In this document: in pieces, positions 8,566 through 17,631 of the stretch
How positions within the stretch are numbered: the stretch's first letter is position 1
Layout of the letters: each line of letters opens with the position of its first letter
DNA from: JAFGIN01 sp050301235
GTDB taxonomy: Bacteria > Fibrobacterota > Chitinivibrionia > Chitinivibrionales > Chitinispirillaceae
Direction of reading: 5' to 3'
Length of the DNA stretch: 64,000 nt
Assembly: GCA_050301235.1 (NCBI GenBank)
Contig: JBNKZD010000106.1
Location: forward strand, 37,428 to 101,427
Notes under the pieces: model-generated
Database searches by the model: none
Seen by the model: only the letters and a program-made list of their open reading frames with translations
What the model was told of the DNA's origin: nothing
Position numbers and translations under genes: made by a program

Positions 8566-8879
8566 TCTATTGTCTCCTTAGCTTTTTTTGAAAAGCGTAC
8601 TCTTTCTCCATTTTCGAGAACACTAACGCCCAAACGTGTCGGTTTACCACTCTTTGGACAAACCAGCATGAGATTGGAGAGATCTATTGCGGCCTCTTTT
8701 TCAATAATACCGCCCTGCTGATTTTTCTGATTTGGTTTTGTATGTTTTTTAACAACATTAACATTTTCAACAATAGCTTTGTTTTTATCTTTTATCATCT
8801 TAATGATGCGACCGGTCTTTCCTTTGTATTCTCCGGAAATGACCTGCACTGTATCATTCTTTTTAAGTCCTAATGCCAT
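8562..8879 (-). CDS. rplX: 50S ribosomal protein L24
   Basis: Assembly-initiator protein with a KOW motif. I start at the ATG at 8879 (MALGLKKNDTVQV), giving 105 residues, because AGGAGAGG lies 9 nt upstream and the family begins close to KNDTV. An earlier in-frame start at 8924 would add 15 unrelated residues and overlap rplN. KOW core: VISGEYKGKTGRIIKM. The 3' end overlaps rplE by 4 bp. Confidence 0.95.
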   Translation of the reverse strand: MALGLKKNDTVQVISGEYKGKTGRIIKMIKDKNKAIVENVNVVKKHTKPNQKNQQGGIIEKEAAIDLSNLMLVCPKSGKPTRLGVSVLENGERVRFSKKAKETIE

Positions 8880-8895
8880 ATTTGTATACCTCTCC

Positions 8896-9264
8896 TTAAA
8901 GAACTTCCGGTGCGAGAGAAACAATTCTCATAAATTTTTTATCGCGTAATTCACGTGCAACCGGGCCAAAAATGCGTGTACCTTTTGGCTCACCAGCTTC
9001 ACTGATAATAACAGCGGCATTGTCGCTGAAACGTATATATGTACCGTCTTTTCTTCCATACTCTTTTGATGTACGTACAATTACAGCTTTAGCAACTGCA
9101 CCTTTTTTAACCGCACCATTAGGAATTGCATCCTTTACAGCAACGATTATCACATCACCAACCCTTGCATACCGTCTTCGTGTACCACCAAGAATTCTGA
9201 TGCATTGAACTCTCTTCGCACCCGAATTGTCGGCAACATTTAATTGTGTTTCTACCTGTATCAT
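8896..9264 (-). CDS. rplN: 50S ribosomal protein L14
   Basis: 122-residue large-subunit protein at the subunit interface and the RsfS silencing-factor site. It begins MIQVETQLNVADNSGAK and ends KFMRIVSLAPEVL, both diagnostic. It lies between rpsQ and rplX. Confidence 0.98.
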   Translation of the reverse strand: MIQVETQLNVADNSGAKRVQCIRILGGTRRRYARVGDVIIVAVKDAIPNGAVKKGAVAKAVIVRTSKEYGRKDGTYIRFSDNAAVIISEAGEPKGTRIFGPVARELRDKKFMRIVSLAPEVL

Positions 9265-9306
9265 GTTTCCCTCAATTAGCCCTTTACGGAAAATGGCGGC
9301 ATTAAA

Positions 9307-9564
9307 TTATTTCGATCTTTCAAGAATTTCACCCAGGCGCCATCTTTTTGTTTTCGAAAGCGGCCTTGTCTCGATAATTTTTACAGTATCACCAATCTTA
9401 CATTCATTATTCTCATCGTGAGCAACGAACTTGGTATTTAACCTGACAGTTCTTCCATACACAGGATGAACAAATTTTCTTTCGACTTTTACTACGATAC
9501 TCTTGTTCATCTTGTCGCTAACGACAACACCTATTCGTTCTTTACGTTCGTTTCTGTCAACCAT
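9307..9564 (-). CDS. rpsQ: 30S ribosomal protein S17
   Basis: 85-residue OB-fold protein of the small subunit. Motifs GVVVSDKMNKSIVVKVER and CKIGDTVKIIETRPLSKTK are S17. Gene order rpmC-rpsQ-rplN is standard. Confidence 0.97.
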   Translation of the reverse strand: MVDRNERKERIGVVVSDKMNKSIVVKVERKFVHPVYGRTVRLNTKFVAHDENNECKIGDTVKIIETRPLSKTKRWRLGEILERSK

Positions 9565-9600
9565 ACTATTCCTTAATGAAATCGGTTGTTATCTTTTTTA

Positions 9601-9789
9601 CTAATTTTTTTTACTACTTAAAACAGTCTTTGCACGAGCGATATCACGTCGAACATATCTCAGCTGCAATGCATTAGAAAGCTGACCCATCTTGGCCTGA
9701 AATCTTAAATTAAAGATCTCTTCTTCCAATTCACCAATTTTTGCCTTGATCTGCTCTTCAGACATTTCTCTGATCTCTTTAGCTTTCAT
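9601..9789 (-). CDS. rpmC: 50S ribosomal protein L29
   Basis: 62-residue two-helix protein at the tunnel exit, part of the docking platform for SRP and trigger factor. It has LEEEIFNLRFQAKMGQLSNA and the RRDIARAKTVL end typical of L29. It is 12 bp downstream of rplP. Confidence 0.97.
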   Translation of the reverse strand: MKAKEIREMSEEQIKAKIGELEEEIFNLRFQAKMGQLSNALQLRYVRRDIARAKTVLSSKKN

Positions 9790-9801
9790 TATAACTCCAC
9801 C

Positions 9802-10212
9802 CTATCTTTCAATTTCAACAAAACGGGTCTGAATAGGCAACTTCTGAGCAGCCAGACGAAGTGCTTCTTTTGCAATGTCGCTTTTTACACCTGCCATTTC
9901 AAACATCATCGTTCCTGGCCTTACCACTGCCACCCAGCTTTCAGGCGCACCTTTTCCACCACCCATTCTGGATTCTGCCGGATGCTTGGTGATCGGTTTA
10001 TCGGGGAAAATACGAATCCATATTTTTCCACCACGCTTGATAAATCGTGTCATTGCGATACGTGCGGCCTCAATCTGTCTGTTGTCGATCCATCCCGGTT
10101 GTAATGACTGTAATCCATATTCGCCGAAATCGATTTTATTGCAACATTGTGCACTTCCACGCATGCGTCCGCGTTGCGTTTTTCTCCATTTAATTTTCTT
10201 CGGTGACAGCAT
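9802..10212 (-). CDS. rplP: 50S ribosomal protein L16
   Basis: 136-residue protein that helps position tRNAs in the A and P sites. It begins MLSPKKIKWRKTQRGRMRG and has the RGGKIWIRIFPDKPIT and RMGGGKGAPE motifs. The position is between rpsC and rpmC. Confidence 0.98.
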   Translation of the reverse strand: MLSPKKIKWRKTQRGRMRGSAQCCNKIDFGEYGLQSLQPGWIDNRQIEAARIAMTRFIKRGGKIWIRIFPDKPITKHPAESRMGGGKGAPESWVAVVRPGTMMFEMAGVKSDIAKEALRLAAQKLPIQTRFVEIER

Positions 10213-10225
10213 CTGTCAGCTCCTT

Positions 10226-10897
10226 CTAAGCGTTAGTGCTTTCGCCAGTTTTGGCCGGCACTTTTTCTGCACGGTTTATAACTTCGCCTTTACAAATCCA
10301 AACCTTAACGCCTATACAACCATATGTTGTATGTGCTGTCGATGTGGCATAATCTATATCAGCTCTCAATGTATGCAAGGGAATGCGACCTTCTTTGTAG
10401 GTCTCTGTACGGGCAATTTCCGCCCCGTTCAAACGACCTGCAATCTGAACCTTAATGCCTTCAGCACCCATTCTGATTGCTGTCGAGATTGCCTTTTTGG
10501 TTGCTTTTTTATAAGAAACACGTTTCTCAACCTGACGGGCAATGTTATCAGAAACAAGCTGTGCATCCATCTCGGGTTTTTTTACTTCCTTGATGTTCAG
10601 CTGAATCTCTTTTTGTGTAAGATGCTGAAGCTCTCCTTTGAGTCTTTCAACCTCTTCACCTTTCTTACCGATCACAATACCAGGTCGTGAAGTATGAATT
10701 CCAACTGTAACACGTTTTGCTGTACGCTCAATCTCGATTACCGAGATTCCGCCATGTTCGAGGCGTTTTTTAAGATAATTTCTGATAAGAATATCTTCAT
10801 AAAGATAATCAGAAAAACGTTCTTTTGCGTACCAGTTTGAAAACCAGGAACGTGTAATGCCTAATCGTAAACCTACCGGATTGGTCTTCTGCCCCAC
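10226..10897 (-). CDS. rpsC: 30S ribosomal protein S3 (GTG start)
   Basis: mRNA-entry protein with a KH domain (RPGIVIGKKGEEVERLKGEL) and a C-terminal S3 domain (GRLNGAEIARTETYKEGRIPLHTLRADIDY). It is 223 residues. The start is GTG at 10897 with AGGAGG 4 nt upstream; MGQKTNPVGLRLG is the family start. Confidence 0.98.
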   Translation of the reverse strand: MGQKTNPVGLRLGITRSWFSNWYAKERFSDYLYEDILIRNYLKKRLEHGGISVIEIERTAKRVTVGIHTSRPGIVIGKKGEEVERLKGELQHLTQKEIQLNIKEVKKPEMDAQLVSDNIARQVEKRVSYKKATKKAISTAIRMGAEGIKVQIAGRLNGAEIARTETYKEGRIPLHTLRADIDYATSTAHTTYGCIGVKVWICKGEVINRAEKVPAKTGESTNA

Positions 10898-10908
10898 ATA
10901 TCCTCCTG

Positions 10909-11250
10909 TTAATTAGCAACCTTGACAGAAATATGACACATACGTTTTAAAATCTGCGCTGCACGTCCTTGAGCACGAGCTCTGAATCTCTTCATTACAG
11001 GACCACAATCGACTCTGATTTCTTGAATCTTGAGACCATCAACATCGATAACAGATTCTGTATGCGCACTCTGCATATTAGCAACGGCTGATTTGAGTAC
11101 CTTCGTAATGTCGGCTGCGACTTTTTTATTTATGTTAAGTTCTAAAAGACTTAACGCATCTCCAACTTTCATCCCACGTACAGCATCCGCAACAAGACGG
11201 GCTTTTCGTGGAGTCGAACGAAGATTGGTAACTTTTGCTCTTGATTCCAC
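10909..11250 (-). CDS. rplV: 50S ribosomal protein L22 (GTG start)
   Basis: Exit-tunnel protein of 113 residues. Its beta-hairpin region and conserved STPRKARLVADAVRG and ending KRMCHISVKV fit L22. The start is GTG at 11250 with GGGAG upstream. It follows rpsS. Confidence 0.97.
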   Translation of the reverse strand: MESRAKVTNLRSTPRKARLVADAVRGMKVGDALSLLELNINKKVAADITKVLKSAVANMQSAHTESVIDVDGLKIQEIRVDCGPVMKRFRARAQGRAAQILKRMCHISVKVAN

Positions 11251-11266
11251 TTTCTATCTCCCTAAT

Positions 11267-11554
11267 TTACTTTTTTGCAGACTTGTCAGTTTTTGCTGCA
11301 CCACTATGACCACGGAAATTTCTTGATGGTGCAAATTCACCAAGTTTATGCCCTACCATATTCTCAGAAACATATACCGGGATAAATTTATTCCCGTTAT
11401 GGACTGCGAATGTCTGACCTACAAATTCAGGTAGAATCATTGATCTTCTTGACCAGGTCTTAATCACTTTTTTCTGTCCAGAACGGTTTGATTCATCAAC
11501 TTTCTTTGTGACGTGATCGTCAACAAATGGACCTTTTTTAATCGAACGTGCCAT
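11267..11554 (-). CDS. rpsS: 30S ribosomal protein S19
   Basis: 95-residue head protein. It begins MARSIKKGPFVDDH and contains GHKLGEFAPSRNFRGH, the S19 signature. Position between rplB and rplV is canonical. Confidence 0.98.
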   Translation of the reverse strand: MARSIKKGPFVDDHVTKKVDESNRSGQKKVIKTWSRRSMILPEFVGQTFAVHNGNKFIPVYVSENMVGHKLGEFAPSRNFRGHSGAAKTDKSAKK

Positions 11555-11578
11555 ATACTTTGTCCTTATTTTTCCGAA

Positions 11579-12406
11579 TTACTTTGATCTACGTCTTACG
11601 ATATATTTACTTGATGTTTTTCTTGGATCACGAGTCTTAAGACCCTTTGCTTTCTGACCCCAGGGTGATACAGGATGTCCACCACCAGCGGTTTTTCCCT
11701 CTCCTCCACCCATTGGATGGTCAATCGGGTTCATTGCAACACCACGGACAGTTGGCCGTATACCCAAATGTCTTTTTTTACCGGCAGAACCCAGAACAAC
11801 GTTCATATGTTCAATATTGCTGACCTGACCGATAGTCGCATAACAGCTTGCACGGACATTGCGGACTTCTGATGACGGAAACTTCAGCTGAACCATGCTT
11901 CCTTCTTTAGCAACGATCTCGGCATAGGCACCGGCACTTCTTGCTATCTGTCCACCTTTTTTATCGCGTAATTCGATATTGTGAACCATCGTTCCAAGTG
12001 GAATATTTTTAAGAGGCATCGAATTGCCTTCAGCAATTTCAGCGTTTTCATCAGAGATGATCTTCTGACCAACTTTCAACTTTGAAGTCGCGAGAATGTA
12101 TCTTCTCTCTCCATCAGCGTATTTTACAAGAGCTATAAACGCTGTACGGTTCGGATCGTACTCGATCGTTTCGATTACTCCAGGAATTCCAAACTTGTTT
12201 CTTTTGAAATCGATTATTCTGTAAAAACGCTTTTGTGCTCCACCCCTGTGACGAACAGTGATCTTACCTCTGTTGTTTCTTCCGTTAATCTTGTCTTTTT
12301 TTTCTGTTAACGGTTTGTACGGTTTATCGGTTGTAATCTGTTCGAAAGAGTTTACATTCTTATACCGTAACGTTGGGGTTATTGGTCTGAAACTTTTTAT
12401 TGCCAT
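11579..12406 (-). CDS. rplB: 50S ribosomal protein L2
   Basis: 275-residue protein essential for subunit association and the peptidyl-transferase environment. Motifs include NNRGKITVRHRGGAQKR and, near the C-terminus, NPIDHPMGGGEGKT, which carries the conserved His (H229 in E. coli). Length and order (rplW-rplB-rpsS) are standard. Confidence 0.98.
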   Translation of the reverse strand: MAIKSFRPITPTLRYKNVNSFEQITTDKPYKPLTEKKDKINGRNNRGKITVRHRGGAQKRFYRIIDFKRNKFGIPGVIETIEYDPNRTAFIALVKYADGERRYILATSKLKVGQKIISDENAEIAEGNSMPLKNIPLGTMVHNIELRDKKGGQIARSAGAYAEIVAKEGSMVQLKFPSSEVRNVRASCYATIGQVSNIEHMNVVLGSAGKKRHLGIRPTVRGVAMNPIDHPMGGGEGKTAGGGHPVSPWGQKAKGLKTRDPRKTSSKYIVRRRSK

Positions 12407-12444
12407 AATTGCTCCGCTTTATTCGCAAATACCTTCTATTACTA

Positions 12445-12735
12445 TTAAACTTCTCCGAACTTTTCTATTTTCTGACCCGCCTGGATTTTTACAATCGCTT
12501 TTTTCCAGTCAGACCGGTATCCACTGAACTTACCCATACGTTTCAATTTGCCTTTAACAACCATTGTGTTAATAGTCTCAACTGAAACATTGAAAAGTTT
12601 TTCAACAGCAGTTTTAATTTCCGGTTTTGTAGCAGTCTTTAATACTTCAAAGACATATTTATTCTCAGCTTCGCGCATGAGAGTATTTTTTTCTGTAATT
12701 GAAGGGTATCTGATAATTGAATGGTATTTACTCAC
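12445..12735 (-). CDS. rplW: 50S ribosomal protein L23 (GTG start)
   Basis: 96-residue tunnel-exit protein that docks trigger factor and SRP. Sequence PSITEKNTLMREAENKYVFEV and VEKLFNVSVETINTM match L23. The start is GTG at 12735, overlapping the rplD stop by 4 bp (GTGA), implying coupled translation. Confidence 0.97.
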   Translation of the reverse strand: MSKYHSIIRYPSITEKNTLMREAENKYVFEVLKTATKPEIKTAVEKLFNVSVETINTMVVKGKLKRMGKFSGYRSDWKKAIVKIQAGQKIEKFGEV

Positions 12736-13358
12736 TTTACCACCTCTTGCACTTTCTCAATTAACTTTTCATCACCGAAAATTATGTTTTCGTTCGCAAT
12801 AATATCATAAGCATTCACTTCGGAAATCGGCTTGATTTCGAGATCTGGAATGTTACGCCCCGAAAGATAAATATTGGAACACTCTTTATCAACAACTAAA
12901 AGATTTCTTTTACCATTTAATGATAGTGCACTCACTAAAGATGCAATAATCTTTGTTTTCGGCTGCTCACAAAGAATCGAATCAACGACAAGAACGTTCT
13001 CAGACTGCGCACGCGATGAAAGTGCTGAAGCCAACGCAAGTTTTCTCATCTTCTTTGGGATAGTCGTATAATAGTCACGTGGAGATGGTCCATGAGCCTT
13101 TCCTCCACGAACCCAGATCGGTGATGTATTAGATCCGGCACGTGCACGTCCAGTACCTTTTTGCTTCCAGGGCTTTCTACCACCACCGCTTACTTCTGCA
13201 CGAGTTTTGGTTTTGGATGTTCCCTGACGCTGATTAGCCTGCAGCTGTACAATTACCTGATGAAGGAGTGGTTCATTAACTTCCACACCAAAAACAGCTT
13301 CCGGAAGTTCAACTTCACCTTTTACTGTTCCATCCTGCTGATATAATTTAGCCTTCAT
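12732..13358 (-). CDS. rplD: 50S ribosomal protein L4
   Basis: 208-residue tunnel-constriction protein; in E. coli it also autoregulates the S10 operon, which was not tested here. The extended loop QRQGTSKTKTRAEVSGGGRK and KPWKQKGTGRARAGS is characteristic. It lies between rplC and rplW. Confidence 0.98.
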   Translation of the reverse strand: MKAKLYQQDGTVKGEVELPEAVFGVEVNEPLLHQVIVQLQANQRQGTSKTKTRAEVSGGGRKPWKQKGTGRARAGSNTSPIWVRGGKAHGPSPRDYYTTIPKKMRKLALASALSSRAQSENVLVVDSILCEQPKTKIIASLVSALSLNGKRNLLVVDKECSNIYLSGRNIPDLEIKPISEVNAYDIIANENIIFGDEKLIEKVQEVVK

Positions 13359-13384
13359 GTTATACTCGTTCCTACAGAATCGTA

Positions 13385-14011
13385 TTATTTTGAATTATTC
13401 TTCTTGATATAAACAATGCCCTTATTTCTGCCTGGTACAGCGCCTTTTACAAAGAGCATACCTGCATCCTTATCTATAGATACAATCTCAAGTTTTTTTA
13501 CAGTAACCTGTTCATCTCCCCAGTGACCGGACATTTTCAATCCTGGAAAAACACGTGCAGGATATGTATTGGCACCTGACGATCCACGTTCTCTGTAATT
13601 GGTATTTCCATGAGTCTTTCGTCCTCTCTGGAAATTGTACTTTTTGATAGTACCAGTATGACCACGTCCTTTGACGGTACCGGCGACATCTACAAACCGG
13701 ACACCTTCAAAAATTTCAACACCAACAGTGCTTCCCGCAACAAGCTGCTCTTCATTGTTATCGAGCTTGAACTCTTTAAGTACTTTAACCGGTTCAGAAT
13801 TATTCTTTTTGAAATGACCAAGGAGTGGTTTATTTACTTTTTTTTCTGAAACAGTATCAAAGCCTAATTGCACTGAAGAATAACCGTCTTTTTCAAGAGT
13901 CTTAACCTGTTCTACAATATTACCTGTCTTAATAACAGTAACAGCTATAACTCTACCCGCATCATTGAAAACACGAGTCATTCCGATTTTCTTACCTATC
14001 AATCCCTGCAT
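13385..14011 (-). CDS. rplC: 50S ribosomal protein L3
   Basis: 208-residue protein whose long loop reaches the peptidyl-transferase centre. It begins MQGLIGKKIGMTRVF and has the FQRGRKTHGNTNYRERGS loop ending in RVFPGLKMSGHWGDE. It follows rpsJ by about 50 bp. Confidence 0.98.
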   Translation of the reverse strand: MQGLIGKKIGMTRVFNDAGRVIAVTVIKTGNIVEQVKTLEKDGYSSVQLGFDTVSEKKVNKPLLGHFKKNNSEPVKVLKEFKLDNNEEQLVAGSTVGVEIFEGVRFVDVAGTVKGRGHTGTIKKYNFQRGRKTHGNTNYRERGSSGANTYPARVFPGLKMSGHWGDEQVTVKKLEIVSIDKDAGMLFVKGAVPGRNKGIVYIKKNNSK

Positions 14012-14060
14012 TTTTCACCCATTCTTTCGTGGAGTTATAGTTAACTCAAATCCTCTGTAA

Positions 14061-14369
14061 TTAAACCTTTATCTCAACATCGACGCCTGCAGGCAAATCC
14101 AGCTTCATAAGAGAATCGACTGTTTGCGGTGTTGATTCAAGAATGTCTATGAGTCTTTTATGTACTCTTGTTTCGAACTGTTCTCTTGACTTTTTGTTTA
14201 CATGAGGAGAACGTAAAACTGTATAAATCGTTTTCTCGGTCGGCAATGGTATAGGACCTGATATTCTCGCACCGGTACCTTTTGCAGTACGCACAATATC
14301 AGATGCTGACTTATCGAGAATATTGTGATCAAAAGACTTTAGTCTTATTCTGATTCTTTCGCCTGGCAT
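14061..14369 (-). CDS. rpsJ: 30S ribosomal protein S10
   Basis: 102-residue head protein and NusE transcription factor. The sequence IRIRLKSFDHNILDKSASDIVRTAK and RSPHVNKKSREQFE is diagnostic. It follows fusA by only about 36 bp, so the str and S10 operons appear continuous. Confidence 0.98.
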   Translation of the reverse strand: MPGERIRIRLKSFDHNILDKSASDIVRTAKGTGARISGPIPLPTEKTIYTVLRSPHVNKKSREQFETRVHKRLIDILESTPQTVDSLMKLDLPAGVDVEIKV

Positions 14370-14405
14370 GAATCATTTACTCCTTGTTCATATCGATTAT
14401 TACCG

Positions 14406-16487
14406 TCACATTCTCCCAATACGCCTCAGTATCGTATCCTGAACGGATTTTGTTGTTATCTCATATCGGTCCAACTGCATTGTATACGCAGCTCTTCCCT
14501 GAGTTAAGGAACGTAGTGCAGTTGCATACCCGAACATTTCTGATAATGGTGCTTCGGCGTCCAGAACCTGAAGGTCCATTCGATTTGATATCCCTGCAAC
14601 TTTTCCTCTTCTGCTGTTAATATCATTAATAACAGATCCAAGGTATTCCGCAGGAACTACAACTTCGATTTTCATAACAGGTTCTAAAATTGCAGGTGAT
14701 GCTTTCTGACAAGCCTGTTTAAAGGCCATTGTACCTGCAATCTTAAACGCCATATCAGTGGAATCTTCTTCCCTGAATTCTGCATCAACTATAGTAACTT
14801 CTATTCCTGATAGTGGATACCCGGATAGATTACCGCCACTTGATGCTTCTTCAACACCATGGCGTATTGATGCAATAAACGACTGTGGAAATTCTTTGTT
14901 GGCAATTGTACTTTTTATTACAATTCCATTTGAAGCCGGAACTGGCTTTACTGAAAGATCTATTTTTGCAAACTGACTCTTACCACCTATCAGTTGTGAC
15001 AGTTCGTAAGATTCTGTTTTATTTACTGTTATTGTTTCTCTATATGATACCTGCGGGTTTCCAACATGAACGCCGACATTAAACTCTCTGATCAATCTAT
15101 CAACCAGTATTTCCACATGCAACTCGCCCATCCCAGAGATCAATCGCTGACCAGTTTCTGAATCAAGCTTTATTCTGCATGTTGGATCTTCATCACATAA
15201 CCTTCTGAGAGCTTCCTCAAGCTTCGCTTCATCTACGGTACTTTTTGGCTCTATCGAACGTGATAACACCGGTTCAGGGAAGACCATCTTTTCATAGACT
15301 ACAGGAAAGTCCACATTTGTTATCGAATCACCTGTTGTTGTCTCTTTTAGACCAACAAGCGCAATAATATCGCCCACCTGCATTGATTGTTCAGCATGCC
15401 TCTTGTTCGAGTGCATTTTGAAAATTCTTGTAATTTTTTCTTTACTTTTTGTGCGGGGATTATAAAATAGATCTTTAATCCCTGCTTTTCCGGAGTAGAC
15501 TCTTGCATAAGCAAGTCGTCCTACATGCGTATCTGTTGCAATTTTAAAAATTAAGGCAGAAAACGGCTGTGTAACTTCAGGTTTACGAATCTTTTGCTCA
15601 CCAGTAACAGGATCTGTTCCTTGAATTTCTCCACGATCAACTGGCGACGGAAGAAACGATACAATAGCATCAAGCAGAAGTTGTATACCTTTATTTTTAA
15701 AAGCTGATCCACATAAAACCGGATGAATTTTTCCTGAAATCACACCTGTTCTGATAGCATCGTTAATCAATTGATCGCTGACCGGCTTCTCTTCAAGCAC
15801 CAAAGACATCAGCTCTTCATTAAAATCAACGACCGCCTCTATCATCTGCTCTCTATATACAGAAGCTTCATCTGCCAGATCCTTCGGCATTTCAGATTCT
15901 ATAACTTTTGCCCCCAGAAACTCTTCATCGAAGGTATACATCTTCATTGAAATAAGATCGATAATACCTTTGAACTGATCTTCTTTTCCGACGGGAATCT
16001 GAATCGGCACTGGTACAGCTGAAAGCTTCTCTTTCATCATCTCTATAACATTGTAATAGTCTGCACCGATACGGTCCATTTTATTCACAAACGCGATTCG
16101 GGGTACGTTATATTTGTCTGCCTGACGCCAGACAGTTTCTGACTGAGGTTCCACGCCTCCAACCGAATCAAATATGGCAACTGCGCCATCCAAAACTCTC
16201 AAAGAACGTTCTACTTCAATTGTGAAATCAACATGTCCGGGAGTGTCTATTATATTGATCAGTTTTTCTTTCCACATGCATGTTGTTGCAGCAGAAGTGA
16301 TCGTGATCCCTCTCTCCCGTTCCTGTATCATCCAGTCCATAACAGTGTTACCATCATGAACCTCACCCATCCTGTGAAGGATACCGGTGTAGAACAGTAT
16401 TCTTTCGGTGGTAGTCGTCTTACCAGCGTCGATATGTGCCATAATGCCAATATTTCGAGTGTTTTCTAATGTGACATTATCGCTCAT
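14406..16487 (-). CDS. fusA: Elongation factor G
   Basis: Translocation GTPase of 693 residues. G motifs are intact: AHIDAGKTT (G1, about 17-25), ERGITIT (switch I), DTPGH (G3) and NKMD (G4). Domains II-V follow, ending with the RGKVAGI and QGRAAYTMQL segments of domains IV/V. The switch I here is normal, unlike that of EF-Tu in this window. There is no tuf gene between fusA and rpsJ. Confidence 0.98.
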   Translation of the reverse strand: MSDNVTLENTRNIGIMAHIDAGKTTTTERILFYTGILHRMGEVHDGNTVMDWMIQERERGITITSAATTCMWKEKLINIIDTPGHVDFTIEVERSLRVLDGAVAIFDSVGGVEPQSETVWRQADKYNVPRIAFVNKMDRIGADYYNVIEMMKEKLSAVPVPIQIPVGKEDQFKGIIDLISMKMYTFDEEFLGAKVIESEMPKDLADEASVYREQMIEAVVDFNEELMSLVLEEKPVSDQLINDAIRTGVISGKIHPVLCGSAFKNKGIQLLLDAIVSFLPSPVDRGEIQGTDPVTGEQKIRKPEVTQPFSALIFKIATDTHVGRLAYARVYSGKAGIKDLFYNPRTKSKEKITRIFKMHSNKRHAEQSMQVGDIIALVGLKETTTGDSITNVDFPVVYEKMVFPEPVLSRSIEPKSTVDEAKLEEALRRLCDEDPTCRIKLDSETGQRLISGMGELHVEILVDRLIREFNVGVHVGNPQVSYRETITVNKTESYELSQLIGGKSQFAKIDLSVKPVPASNGIVIKSTIANKEFPQSFIASIRHGVEEASSGGNLSGYPLSGIEVTIVDAEFREEDSTDMAFKIAGTMAFKQACQKASPAILEPVMKIEVVVPAEYLGSVINDINSRRGKVAGISNRMDLQVLDAEAPLSEMFGYATALRSLTQGRAAYTMQLDRYEITTKSVQDTILRRIGRM

Positions 16488-16511
16488 TGCTAACTCCAGT
16501 TACATTCTCTC

Positions 16512-16536
16512 AATACAATAATTCTCATATTGTATT
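16512..16536. repeat. Short inverted repeat in the rpsG-fusA spacer
   Basis: AATACAAT at 16512-16519 and ATTGTATT at 16529-16536 form an 8-bp perfect stem with a 9-nt loop in the roughly 127-bp spacer between rpsG and fusA. It is AT-rich with no U-tract, so I do not call a terminator. It could be a protein-binding or RNA-processing site, or chance. Confidence 0.35.
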
Positions 16537-16614
16537 ACATAACTACTGATTGACTAACCAAGGGTAAATCGTTTAAGATTTATTCCCCACCGAAAAATTC
16601 AAAGAACATTTAAA

Positions 16615-17085
16615 CTACCATCTGAAATGTGCAAAAGCTCTGTTAGCTTCGGCCATTTTATGCGTATCAATTTTCTTTCTGATGGCTCCGCCTTCATTTT
16701 TGGAAGCCTGTACAAATTCATTTGCAAGTTTTTCTGCCATACTCTTTTCGGAGCGATCTTTAGCATAGGATATTAACCAGCGAATCGCAAGCGAAACACG
16801 ACGTTCAGGAGCAACTTCGATTGGTACCTGATAGTTGGCACCACCAATACGACGAGACTTTACCTCAAGAAGCGGTTTAACATTGTCTATTGCTTTCTTG
16901 AAAACTGACATACCATCAGTTCCGGCCTTTTCACCTGCAATATCAATAGCACTATAAAAAATACCTTCTGCAAGACGTTTCTTTCCCTGACGAACAACAT
17001 TATTTACAAACTGAGTAACCAGCGTGCTGTTGAATTTGGGATCAGGTACAAAACCTTTTTTTACTGCATTTCTTCTTCTAGACAT
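16615..17085 (-). CDS. rpsG: 30S ribosomal protein S7
   Basis: 156-residue primary binder that nucleates the 30S head. It begins MSRRRNAVKKGFVPDPKF and includes GGANYQVPIEVAPERR and the end ANRAFAHFRW. It is 10 bp downstream of rpsL. Confidence 0.98.
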   Translation of the reverse strand: MSRRRNAVKKGFVPDPKFNSTLVTQFVNNVVRQGKKRLAEGIFYSAIDIAGEKAGTDGMSVFKKAIDNVKPLLEVKSRRIGGANYQVPIEVAPERRVSLAIRWLISYAKDRSEKSMAEKLANEFVQASKNEGGAIRKKIDTHKMAEANRAFAHFRW

Positions 17086-17095
17086 ATGATTTCCC

Positions 17096-17473
17096 TTACT
17101 TCTTCTTCGGCCGTTTCACGCCATATTTTGAACGGCTACGTTTACGATCTGCAACACCCTGAGTATCAAGTGCACCTCTTATAATATGGTATCTCACTCC
17201 AGGAACGTCTTTAACACGACCACCCCTGATTAGAACGATTGAGTGTTCCTGCAGATTATGTCCCTCTCCAGGTATATATGCGTTCACTTCCATATGATTT
17301 GAAAGACGAACACGAGCAACCTTTCTCAATGCTGAGTTCGGTTTTTTAGGCGTTGTTGTAAATACACGAGTGCAAACACCTCTACGCTGAGGACACTCGT
17401 GAAGAGCTGGAGACTTACTTCTGTTCTCCTGACTCGTTCGACCTTTACGAATAAGTTGACTAATTGTAGGCAC
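17096..17473 (-). CDS. rpsL: 30S ribosomal protein S12 (GTG start)
   Basis: Decoding-centre protein of 125 residues. I place the start at the GTG at 17473 (VPTISQLIRKGR), with GGAGG 7 nt upstream; a longer frame from 17533 adds 20 unrelated residues. The streptomycin-relevant TTPKKPNSALRK loop keeps the usual lysines, and GGRVKDVPGVRYH is normal, so no resistance substitution is evident. First gene of the rpsL-rpsG-fusA set. Confidence 0.97.
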   Translation of the reverse strand: MPTISQLIRKGRTSQENRSKSPALHECPQRRGVCTRVFTTTPKKPNSALRKVARVRLSNHMEVNAYIPGEGHNLQEHSIVLIRGGRVKDVPGVRYHIIRGALDTQGVADRKRSRSKYGVKRPKKK

Positions 17474-17558
17474 CTGCCATCCTCCAAAAAAAAGATAGTC
17501 ACTAAAGATAATATTTGGATTAATAAAATACAAATATTTTTTATTTATTTTATTAACT

Positions 17559-17631
17559 GAATTTGATCTGGACGATTTTTCCTGTGATACTCATGATGAA
17601 AACATCTCAGGAAAATCGTCCAAATCAAATT
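17559..17631 (-). terminator. Long hairpin between rpoC and rpsL (terminator or processing site)
   Basis: The arms around 17559-17584 and 17608-17631 are nearly complementary: a core of GGACGATTTTCCTG pairs with CAGGAAAAATCGTCC, flanked by AATTTGAT/ATCAAATT. The loop is about 23 nt. The structure begins at the rpoC stop codon. The run after it on the transcribed strand is AT-rich but not a clean U-tract, so it may attenuate read-through into rpsL or be an RNase III-type cleavage site rather than a full terminator. Confidence 0.6.
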